This document shows positions 36,736 through 46,185 of a stretch of 64,000 bases of DNA, in pieces. Within the stretch, counting starts at the first letter, position 1, and the number at the start of each line of letters is the position of its first letter. The stretch is from Apostichopus parvimensis (lineage: Eukaryota > Echinodermata > Holothuroidea > Aspidochirotida > Stichopodidae): contig KN882917.1 of the NCBI GenBank assembly GCA_000934455.1, positions 243,722 to 307,721 on the forward strand. The letters run 5' to 3'. A model generated the notes under the pieces. The model did no database searches, was not told the DNA's origin, and was given only the letters and a program-made list of their open reading frames with translations. The position numbers and the translations under genes were made by a program.

Positions 36736-37323
36736 GATAAACCGTAGGTTCCTTCTCGAGGAACCAAAAACGGTCATTGCTCATAAGGTTCGTTTTCCAT
36801 AATTTCGTTATTCGCAAGGTACATATGGTGCGTTATTCTTATTAGAAAAAAGGTTGGTTTTTCATAATTATATAGTTAGAACGAACGTTCAATATTCATA
36901 ATACCAAGAAAAGTCGACGAGACCGGAGGTCCGCGTCCGGGGAACGAAAATGATAGCTGGTTTTCAGCGGAAGTGGTTACCGAGACTACAAATAAGAACA
37001 GGTCCGCACCGCCCTAGACGGGCTGAGATCAAAAAGACGGAACGAAACCAGCACAACGAACCCGACAGTGAAAACGGCGCCCAAAACTCGTGGAAAAAAG
37101 GCATATCATGCATACAGTATTTCCCCCGCCCCCTCGAGAGAAATCTTCCCCTCCTAACAAAGGATTGCTGGTAGGCCTGTATTAATTTAAGTATATGACT
37201 CACCAGTTCCTGCAACCAGCGCTTTTTCGTGTTTCTTGGTACAGCCACATGGTTATTGCGAAGATACTGTCTGTATTGCCCTCTAGACCCATGTCTGCTG
37301 TTGATGTCCATTTCTTCTGACAT

Positions 37324-37820
37324 CGGTAATTCAGGTCAGTCTGGACCTGCTGCGATCCGAATATTAATAAATTCACGGTAATGAGTATCGTACCGGCCAT
37401 GCCATGAGCTCCTTGATCCTGGGCATGCAGTCATATCAAATGGGGGTGATTATTTTGGCGTGATGCGTGCGTTACTACCGCCAGGCCCGCTTATATAAGT
37501 CGTTTTTTTCCCGGCGTCACGTGCTAGTCATGATTTTTTTTAACTAGAGTCTGATTGGTCGAACTGGTTGCTATTCTGATTCTCATCCGCGTTATTGGTC
37601 ACTTGAAACAATACAGAATACTGCGCGACACAAATGCCGGCACACCGGATAAGTTACCCTCACGCGCACTGAGTTGATATTAACGCCACGCACGGCGCAA
37701 CTATCGATCCGAGTGGAGTGGCAGACGCACTGTGTCCTGGCGCGAATCCAAAATACAACCTCCCCAACACGCTACATCTGTACAGAATTCCCCATCCACT
37801 TCGCCCACGCAGAGTCATTA
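37324..37820. other. 5' flank of EnSpm-2 up to Harbinger-A
   Basis: No gene. Locally richer in G+C and CpG (37640-37770), consistent with a promoter or element terminus for EnSpm-2; neither could be fixed. Ends with the TTA at 37818-37820 that is duplicated by Harbinger-A. Confidence 0.45.
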
Positions 37821-38572
37821 AGGTAGGATTCCATTAGTACGGATACGGAATGCGCTTGCGGTGTGCGGATGCGTACGTTTGCGATTCCAACAATGCGGAT
37901 AAAAATCTGATACTGATGCGGTCGTAACTAAGGGACCGTGCTTAAGGGATCTGAATATATATTAGCAAAATGGCACCAAACACGTCTAGAATGCGTTTAC
38001 AACGACTGTATGCACAGGAAGAACACCTGATATTTATGATTTCGATGTATCTGACGATGAAGGTTGGTGTTTGAAACAGTTTTGATCATCATTGGAAGCA
38101 TTTCTGGGTTCATCTGTTCCATAAGAAAGTTTTATAATAGCCTAGGCTTATGTTAAATACGTTGAAACTGCCGGTAGTTTACATCGTCTGTCTGTGGTTG
38201 TTATCTAGAAAATCTTTCTCATGTAAAATCACAGAACAAACGATCTCCATTAGATACCTAAATCCTGCAGAGGTGTGATATGCCCGGCGCAGTTCATGCA
38301 CTAGTCGTATTTACCAAAAGTCCAGAATCCTAGCTATGACCTATGTATAGAGAGGTCCCTTGACTTCATAGAGATTTGTTGGCTCGTGTCCGATTCCGTT
38401 GCTAAAAGCTATTTAATCGTGACTCTTAAATGTCTTTCTTTATTTCTCTGTTCACACTTATTAAAAGGTTTCTTAAATTTATTAAACCAACTCAACCCCG
38501 GCTAGCTGCCCCTCGTCCAAAAACTACTAAGCACCCGAAAGAGAATACTGGATTACTAAATGATTGTATACT

Positions 38573-41542
38573 ATGACTTTATCCGGTTTTCATTTGAAGA
38601 AACGGCAAGAAAAAAACAGAAAACACCGATGGTGGGTTCATCAACTGTTCCGTAACCGACGCAGATATGGGGCATATCATACTTTGGTTAATGAGCTCAG
38701 GTTTGACAACATAAAATTCAAGCAATATTTTCGTCTAACCAAAGATCAATTTGCACAAGTCCTGTCAACGGTTGAAGAAGCTTTAGTAAAGCATTGCAGA
38801 AGCAGGGAAGTTATCTGCCCTCGACAAAGACTTGCAATTTGTATAAGGTATGTACAAAATGATAAGACTATGAGAAAAAAATATGAAACAAAACAATATA
38901 ATTCGTTGTTCTTTCACGCATGTTTCAAGAGATGAACTTTGAATTGACTTTAAAAAAATCCATCATATTAAGGTAGCATACGCCCATTTAAAGCCCCATT
39001 GACTTACACACTAAATCCCAAAAGTAATGTGGTCTTTTAGTCTAGATAGAAGTTTTCACTAGCTAAACGCTACCCATCACCGGATAACTAAGAAGTAGGC
39101 CTTTCATGGCACTATCAATTTTCCGTATCATGACCATGTAGATTTTTGGCTATCCGAGCCGGAAGTCTTTCGTCACTTGTAAACAAACCTCTTCACTCAG
39201 TAGTAAACAATTTTCCTACGCTGCTCCTGGGAGGCCTAAAGAGGTCTAAAATTGCCTCAATTGATCCAATTTTGTCACCACATGTACTTCTATTCAAGCT
39301 CTTTAACATGCAAGCCACAAAAAAAATAGATCATGATTGATAACAGGTCAAAAAAAATTTTCCCCTGCTGCTTTTTGGCACTTTTCCTGAAGGAGAACAA
39401 TCGAGCGGATGGATATAGACTCTAATAGGAGTATGCCACCTTAAGTGTTATTACAGAGAAAGCAAATCGCCTGTATCATCAACGTTACCATTAGGGCACA
39501 CTATTATTGTCACCAAACGGCTAGATTTTCCCATTGACTTAGTGTGTTGTTTAGACTAACATGTGGTCGAAGATAGCAGCAATAACAAAAGTATTCGGTG
39601 AATATTTTTAGTACCAGCTAACTGCGACACAATTTGAGCAAATAAACAGATGATTAGGCTAGATTTTCCCATGGACTTAGTGTGGTGTCAGGTTTTGTAC
39701 ACCTATATACCAGTATGAGATTTGCCCAAGCTTCCCTTCTTAACATATCATGTTTACAAAGGTTTCGTAATTTGACTCCCTGTAATCCCTAATGACCTTT
39801 GACCTCCACCAGAAACAATAATAAATAAATACCATATATTAAAGTGCTGTTATCATGAAATAAAACATGCTCAAGAGCACTGTACAAAATAACCAAAACA
39901 TGGAATATAAAATTACCAAACGTAAGAAAACCTAAAAGTAATAACAACAGCAGTAAAAGCAAAACAATAGGCTTATTGTAATCAATGTGGTACTTGTACA
40001 TAACAAAATGGAATTGAATTGGTTTCATGCATCCTATAATTCATTTATTAATGCTGTAGAAATTGTCGCTGTAAGTGGCGATGGCAATGGCATAATTGGG
40101 ACTTGAATTAAATCATGATTTTCTGCATTAAAAAAAAGTTGAGAAACCTGCATTTTTAAGCAAGATCTAAATTGGGGACACAATCTCTTAATTCTCTCTG
40201 AACAACTGTCAAAAAAACAACTCATCGCCATCTTTTAATAGTGGCTCCTGCATAGCCTTCTCCATATCCTCCCAACGGCGCTTATGTTGTTGTATGAGGC
40301 CTTTTAGTGCATGCTCTAGCCCACTGTCCTTTTCTTGTCTGTCTTTGTTCCTTCTGTTAGTTTTTAATGGAACAGGCATTTCATCAGCATCACATGTGCT
40401 TGTGGATGGTCTGACGTCCAAGGTTGGCTCTTCTGGTGATGGTGACGGGGCAGGCGACGACACTGCTTCACTTGTACTGTGAAAAGAGCCAATAATAAAA
40501 CAAAGCAATAATTCCCTCTGACTTCAATATTCCATACTTTGTTTTCAATCTCAATGTTCCTTGAAAAAATTTCTTGGACTGACAACTCTCCTCAATATTT
40601 ACCCTTTTCTTCAGATTTCTGGCCACTGGGGAATCTTTTCGTTCTATCGCATTTGACTATCGTGTAGGATACACCACAGTTGGTAATATTGTTGGTGAAG
40701 TTTGTAAGGTGATATGGAATCGGTTGTCAACCGTTTTCATGCCAGTTCCAAACACCAGTAGCAAATGGAAATTGATTGCAGCTAATTTTTTGACGAAGTG
40801 GCAATTCCCACATTGCTTGGGGGCGATAGATGGTAAACATATTGTTATGAAGGCGCCACCAAATTCCGGATCACTTTATTTCAATTATAAGAACACATTC
40901 TCTACAGTCCTCATGGCATTAGTTGATGCCAACTTACAATTCATTTGCATTGATATTGGTGCATATGGCAGAAATAGTGATGGTGGTGTCTTTGCCAATT
41001 CAAACCTGGGAAAAGCTATTGCAGCCAATAATTTACAGCTACCAGATGATTCAACCCTACCAGAAGCAGAACACCTTGGAAAAGTCCCTTATGTGTTTGT
41101 CGGTGATGAGGCGTTTGCACTGCAAAAGCATATCCTTCGTCCATACCCTGGGAGGGGTTGTCCGCACGATCAGCAAATTTTTAATATGAGATTGTCCAGA
41201 GCACGAAGGATTGTTGAGAACTGTTTCGGTATACTGGCTGCTCGGTGGAGAGTTTACCACACGAAAATTGCCGTTCGAGCAGAATGGGTGAACGACATTG
41301 TCAAGGCAACATGTGTTCTTCACAATCTTATACAAAGAGGTACAACCCCAGCCCAAATGACTGAACTGAACCAAGGATCTGAAAGAATGGCAGTAGAAGG
41401 CCTAAGAGACATTCCTCGGATTGGAAACAGAGCTGGGGTAGAGGCCATCCAATGCAGGGAAATATTTAAGGAGTATTTCTGCAACGTAGCTCCAGTTGAA
41501 TGGCAAGAATCCCACGTGACTCGAGGTATTTTCATGGCATGA
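38573..41542 (+). CDS. PIF/Harbinger transposase (HARBI1-like nuclease)
   Basis: Two exons: 38573-38847 and 40615-41542, joined in phase 2 (GTATAAG/GTATGT donor, TTTTCTTCAG acceptor), giving about 400 residues, the normal size. The N-terminal part has RWWVHQLFRNRRRYGAYHTL, followed by the helical region FRLTKDQFAQVLSTVEEAL; exon 2 opens with FLATGESFRSIAFDYRVGY and holds the DDE nuclease: LGAIDGKHIVMKAP (Asp 1), VPYVFVGDEAFAL (Asp 2) and RARRIVENCFGILAARWRVY (Glu). No internal stop was found, so the gene looks intact. ATG chosen at 38573 because a TGA lies four codons upstream in the same frame; a non-homologous leader exon (for instance near 37970) cannot be excluded. Its intron contains exon 3 of the antisense accessory gene, a MITE and a dispersed repeat. 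Confidence 0.93.
38972..39440. mobile_element. 469-bp MITE in the Harbinger-A nuclease intron
   Basis: Ends GGTAGCATACGCCC and, inverted, GGTGGCATACTCC; TTAA on both sides (38968-38971, 39441-39444). No coding capacity. Its left subterminal TTTAAAGCCCCATTGACTTA resembles words in the 33409-33774 MITE and in the 8946 repeat, suggesting related TTAA-targeting families. A similar end, TTAAGGTGGTATATACCC, stands alone at 54360. Confidence 0.75.
39520..39810. repeat. Dispersed repeat, second copy of the 8946 family
   Basis: TAGATTTTCCCATTGACTTA, ATGTGGTCGAAGAT, CAGCTAACTGCGACACAATT and AGCAAATAAACAGATG occur in the same order as at 8946-9121, followed by CTTCCCTTCTTAACATATCA (compare about 1005) and AATGACCTTTGACCTCCACC. 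Nested in the nuclease intron. Confidence 0.75.
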
Positions 41543-43510
41543 AGTTTCAAACTGAAAACATACCCCAGCAGAATATGCTTACCTTCCAATTGAAGTCGAA
41601 CCACCATACACTTCACCATCAAGAGATATTTCACCCCCAGATGGAATGTTGCTCTCAGTACTGTAGTAGAAAGAGATTAAGATGTTGCAAATGTGTTGTA
41701 CAACATATTGCTTCCAGTCCTTTTCAATAACATGGGATGGTTGTTCTGGTTACCACAAACTGAACCCTGTAAAAATCTGATCATATCCCCCCATTGAATT
41801 AGACTGCAGTAATTACCGACATTTTAAAGCCAAATTAATTTTTCCTTCAGTAAGCAAGCACAAAATGTAATTTTGTCAGCATTTCAAATAGATCATTGCC
41901 AATTAATATATAGCCAGGATATGGAATTTTGATGAGGATTGTTTAATTATCTCAGAAAGTTTACTGATTTTAAATTATTACTTGTTTTCTTCAATAAACT
42001 GGTCAAGAAAAGACATCATCTCGAAATATTTCCATTTCTGTGCCCTTTCTGCAGCCTGTCCACTTTTCTTTGTTTTTATTTCTCTCCGTTTCTTCATATA
42101 GCTGTCCCGTTGGTTTCGCCACCTTTTCTTCCACTCCGATGCTGAAATGATGAAGGAAATACCCTAAATAAGCTCATAAGAAGTTTTATCAAAGTTTCTC
42201 CAGTGTATCATCATATGCTAATTGATAAAGATGAAAAGAAAGGAACTAGGACTGTAATTCTCCACATTTGCTTTTACAATCCCTAAAATATGTAACTTAA
42301 CACTACACAAATATCTGATGACTATAAAGCAACTGTACTTGAACACAATGACCAGTCCTTACTACATATGCCCTTACTATATATACAGCAATGTCCCTAT
42401 TTTCGTGTGTCGCCTAATTTCATGCACCCCAATGTTTGTATTGTTTGCATCTAGTGAGGAAGGCCTATACTATAACTACATTAACCTGCAGTGTTTTTCT
42501 TCAGAAAATGATGACTCCTAATGTAAATATGTTTTAGAACTCATAAATTATCTGCTTTGATGCCAATATAAGCATGTGGGACCTGGGCCTAAGCTTTGTT
42601 CTAAGGTCGGCTAAACCAGCACAGAAAATAAAGATCATGTAATTAGTTTAAATTGTTGTGGATTTTTGGAGAAAGCAAAGCACCATGCATGAAATTAGGC
42701 ACCATAGGCGTTTTTAACAGTAATGTGAACTGCACTGATTAAATAATTAGCTCCTTCGGTCGAAAGGAATCGTTATTTTGTACAAAATTTGGGGAAAAGG
42801 GACTCCAAACATAGACCTAGGCCTATTTTGTCATTGTTGCAGTTATTGTTCAAATTTTGGCATTTCCATTATCACAGAAATTACTTAATTTGATATCTGA
42901 CTGAGTTCATCATTATTTTGGCCTATATTTAGTTCTCCCCCATGCAACATAGACCAGGACTAGGCTCATACTTCTAACAAGCTAAAGGTGAGTTCATTAT
43001 CATATTCATAATCATCATACAGTAGTCAAAGCTTCTCAATCAATGATGATGCTAGGCCTAGTAGTACTTCTACAAGTAAGCCTAGCCTAGTAGCAGTACA
43101 TACCATGTCTAACTGCCGATCTATAAAACCGTCCGATCTTACAAAAATGGTCTTATGTTTGCCATCATACACAATTCGGTGATAACGACAAAGCTTGGTC
43201 AATAATGATATTGAATAGGCCCTAAACCGAAGGTATGACTATGCGAGCAACACCAAGTAGGCCTAGGCTTCTAACGTTAGACCTAACCTAGGCAACAATA
43301 CCATGGATTACGTTAGGTTAGGCCTCAGACCTACTCACCGTCAATTTCTTCTCTGTTCATAACGTTGGCAATGCTCTGCCAAACGTTAAAACATAGCTGG
43401 GCATCCCGATGCTCAGGAAGTCTAGCATCGTAAAGACACGGATGCTTCCTAACCAGCTCCATGAGCGTTTCGTTCTCTAAGATACTTAGAGAGTGTTTTC
43501 CTCGCGGCAT
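40034..43510 (-). pseudogene. Harbinger-A accessory MADF-BESS protein (one frameshift)
   Basis: Three minus-strand exons with matching phases: 43510-43339, 42141-41982 and 40476-40034. Exon 1 starts MPRGKHSLSILENETLMELV and continues KHPCLYDARLPEHRDAQLCF and NVWQSIANVM; exon 2 continues SEWKKRWRNQRDSYMKKRRE up to KWKYFEMMSFLDQF. Together this is a MADF (Myb/SANT-like) DNA-binding domain. Exon 3 is Ser/Pro-rich, then a helical segment ending LLKDGDELFF, then DSCSERIKRLCPQFRSCLKM, a BESS-type interaction motif. The family's role is to bind element ends and bring the nuclease into the nucleus. A T7 run near 40212-40218 (T6 would keep the frame) shifts the frame between DELFF and DSCSE; it may be a real mutation or a homopolymer error. 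Exon 3 lies inside the nuclease intron and nuclease exon 2 lies inside this gene's second intron. Confidence 0.85.
42142..43338 (-). other. First intron of the MADF-BESS gene
   Basis: 1.2 kb of AT-rich sequence with TAGGCCTA/CTAGGCTT words clustered at 43040-43330, next to exon 1. No coding sequence. Confidence 0.6.
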
Positions 43511-44046
43511 TTTTCTTTGTTTGGCAAGTCAAAAGTGGTCGTCGTGTCGAAATAGTAATGCGTATTTACATGATGACGTCATATCAACTGTTCATCGTAT
43601 GCGGCTAGCATCCGAATGGCCGTACCAATCGCTACATGAAGCAATCAAAGTTACCGCATGCGTATCTGCATTCGAAAACGCATCCGCATCCGTGCAGATG
43701 GAATCACAACCGTTGAAATTCAATGAGAGCGTATTTTGCCGCTTCCGTATCCGTGCTTATGGAATCCTACCTTTATACAGCTTTAGATTTCACGACGCGG
43801 AAAAGTGCGACAGGGAAGTTACCGACAATGTACGTCGTGGCATTGTCTTCCCCGTCCTGTTCATTTTGTGCTTTAGATCTGTACGAGGGGGGAAATGGCA
43901 GTCATGTGACCAATAAAAATCATGTAACCAAGAAGAATCATGTGACCAATCATATCACAGAGACGGATAGAATCCGTTGCTATGGTGTATGCACAATAGT
44001 TCACAGCAGACGACATACACTAATACTTTACAGCAGACGACCGTAG

Positions 44047-44239
44047 TGCAAGATTTGAAACAACGGCAAACCTTCATAGAGTTCGTGAAGCAATTACTCT
44101 TGGGTATTTATTAGACGACGACGAATTCATGTTGCTATACGATTACAACAAACCGTCAAACCCTGAATTCCAATATTATGATTAACGACCCCTTCGATTT
44201 GTAAGATTATAACGATGATGAATGCAACGCAAACTTCAG
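44047..44239 (+). pseudogene. First exon of a Harbinger nuclease (Harbinger-B)
   Basis: Reads ARFETTANLHRVREAITLGY, LLDDDEFMLLYDYNKP, then NPEFQYYD and, past stops, NDPFDL and DYNDDECNANFR before a GTTAGT donor at 44240. This is the N-terminal leader typical of one animal Harbinger lineage (LIDDEEFxLLYDxNKxKNPxFPYW, DDECxxEFRF). At least two in-frame stops (after QYYD and after PFDL) and no start codon in frame. Lineage differs from Harbinger-A. Confidence 0.7.
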
Positions 44240-46185
44240 GTTAGTGACGCAACTTAGGCTATGCATTAACTTTTAGTGTTATCATATATAGACTTAGGAC
44301 TAGACTAGTCCTAATTTCCGATGATTAAGTTGCACACAGGCCTAGACTAACTCGATATATACTGATATGGAGGTTTATAAAACATACCGTAATATTAATA
44401 TACCCAGTCCTGTTTAAAGACAGGCTGGATTACCTCCTAATCGACACAGAGATGTACCCTAGGCATACATATAAAAAATATAGGCTTATGGGCATACATC
44501 AGTCTGTGAACGTGACATCAGATTCACTGACTGTGACAACATTTTATGATATGGAGGTTTGTGATCCAGCCAAGACCCATTGTGGTCATGCTGCAGTTGC
44601 TGGGGGCTTCTCAGCAGTCAGTCCTACACCAGGCCAGCAATACGATATGATATAAAATGACAGATTAAGCCTCCACAGTTGTTTCAGTATTACTCCTTGT
44701 GCCACCGGAATCACTGCGCACTGCAGGGATAAGAACCATTTTGTAATGACCCAGTGTGCTTTACAATTTAAATGATGCATTGGGCTTAATATGAGATATT
44801 GATATAACGAGATTACGAGCAGGCGTCACATCCACACACACACGCTGCGTGACTGCATAGATTCCTTTGGCAAGGAATAAAAAAAGGCATAAAGGTCATC
44901 GGAGGTCAAATTTAGGTAAAAGGTCACCGGAAGCAGGTTCACTATTGTATTACAATAGCGCCCAGCCCTAACGGACATTCCGTTCTCAAGTTATTGCCAG
45001 TGGTAATTTCATATGTGACCTCTGGTGATATCATATGTGACCTAATACTGGATGGTTTTTATGACCGTTCACCGTTCATGACCTAATATAGGATGGTTGA
45101 TATGACCTCTGGTGACCTAACATTGGATGGTTTGATAAATAATATGAAGAAATTTCCCAGTAGATTCAACATTCACATTTTCTTACATGACTGATTAAAG
45201 ATGTGATGAAGGGTGCTCTCTATTGATGGCATATGGAGTCAATAGCATGATATGGTTACAGTCAAAACATTTTTGAGCCCATATACACTCACTTTCACCC
45301 AACTAATTGACCTTTGGTAAACTTGGATCAAGTGACCATGACATGTTTTGTTTGAAAACATTTCCCTACCCAATTCAGAACTTGTCTCAAAATATCACCA
45401 GTTTCCGACCTTTGGTGAATAAAATGTCTCAAAATACTAGTTTTTAACCACTAATTGACCTTTGGTGACATTGGATCACATGACCGTTTGTTCGAAAACA
45501 TTTCCCTACCCCATTCACAAATACCAGTGAAACATATAGTAGGATATCCATTTTGATTGAGAGAAGTGTATCATAGCACTGAAACACAGACACTCACTTT
45601 AAAATGTATTTTTGAATAATCCAACATAAATAAATCTCAGAAAAATGCTGCATTTTGTATATTTCTTTTATTGTGTCTTTTATTTAATTTTGTAATTTAC
45701 ATGCATGTTTATGGTGCTTTATATCATGCTTTATCTATGTGTGTTTATTACTATTGATTCATTGAAAAGTCCAAAGAACCCAATACAGTCTATGTGCCGT
45801 AAGGGTATGTATGTGTGTGTGATGATGCTTTGCCTATAAACATGATAAATTGACCATGCCTGGTCAGATCTAGCTCATACTTGATACCTTTCCTTTGGGA
45901 AGAGGTCAAATTCTGAAAACCTTGTTTTTCAAGATGAGTACACATACCCTATTGATTTCGGTGGAGACATTAGCTCATTTTGCGTGAAAAATTGAAATTT
46001 TGTGAAAATTAGGTATTTTCTGTTGAAAACACAATAAGTCAACCATGCAGAGTTCATACTTGGTGTAATGAGTATATGATCCCTATTGCTTTGGAGAGGT
46101 CATCTGAGTTAAACCATGTATGAGCAATTTTTGACATACTTGTTTTGGGGGCATTGGTAGGAGGTGGGTACTTATTGCTTATTAT
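44240..46185. other. Harbinger-B interior, no gene; TGACCT-rich repeats
   Basis: The nuclease core expected here is missing. The interval 44890-45500 is rich in TGACCT/AGGTCA half-sites with GGTGACCTAACATTGGATGG and GACCTAATACTGGATGGTTT repeated, followed by low-complexity AT DNA. Confidence 0.6.

Larger units (their letters stand above)
30375..37323 (-). pseudogene. EnSpm/CACTA transposase, copy 2 (EnSpm-2)
   Basis: A multi-exon gene on the minus strand. Exon 1 (37323-37204, 40 codons) begins MSEEMDINSRHGSRGQYRQY and includes VAVPRNTKKRWLQEL before a GTGAGT donor. Exon 2 (35757-35677) is acidic (HDDSDDADEDYTGDSDVDIQ). Exon 3 (35310-35041) holds an acidic duplicated unit. All three are phase 0. 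The transposase core lies at 32506-31137: Zn-like YYCNHCWEYIRLESDLAECL, SITWNCDGVPLFKSSKTSIW, INELPKEKRARNVILCGVWL, NGSFGCGSCLHEGE and WKASEWRN; a further minus-strand frame at 30815-30375 is probably the C-terminal region. Several frameshifts and stops interrupt the core, so it is dead, though exons 1-3 are open. Close to EnSpm-3 in sequence. Gene span is about 7 kb because the introns collected repeats. Confidence 0.8.
37821..43772. mobile_element. Complete PIF/Harbinger transposon (Harbinger-A)
   Basis: 5952 bp. Left end AGGTAGGATTCCATTAGTAC (37821) and right end whose reverse complement starts AGGTAGGATTCCATAAGCAC (43772) form a terminal inverted repeat of about 30 bp with two mismatches, flanked by the 3-bp duplication TTA (37818-37820 and 43773-43775) characteristic of PIF/Harbinger. 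Inside the ends, GGATGCG/GATACG/ATGCGGAT words recur in both subterminal regions and may be transposase-binding sites. It encodes a nuclease (+) and a MADF-BESS accessory protein (-), the standard two-gene content of the superfamily. Ends, target duplication and the nuclease are all preserved, so this is a young copy. Confidence 0.95.

Noticed and set aside
37667-37690. CACTGAGTTG near 37667 as the terminal CACTG of EnSpm-2
   Set aside because: No inverted partner was found on the 3' side of the gene; a five-base match is too weak.
39789-40028. Minus-strand frame with a long Leu run as a membrane protein
   Set aside because: The leucines come from AACAACAGCAGTAA-type simple sequence within a transposon intron; no start context or homology.
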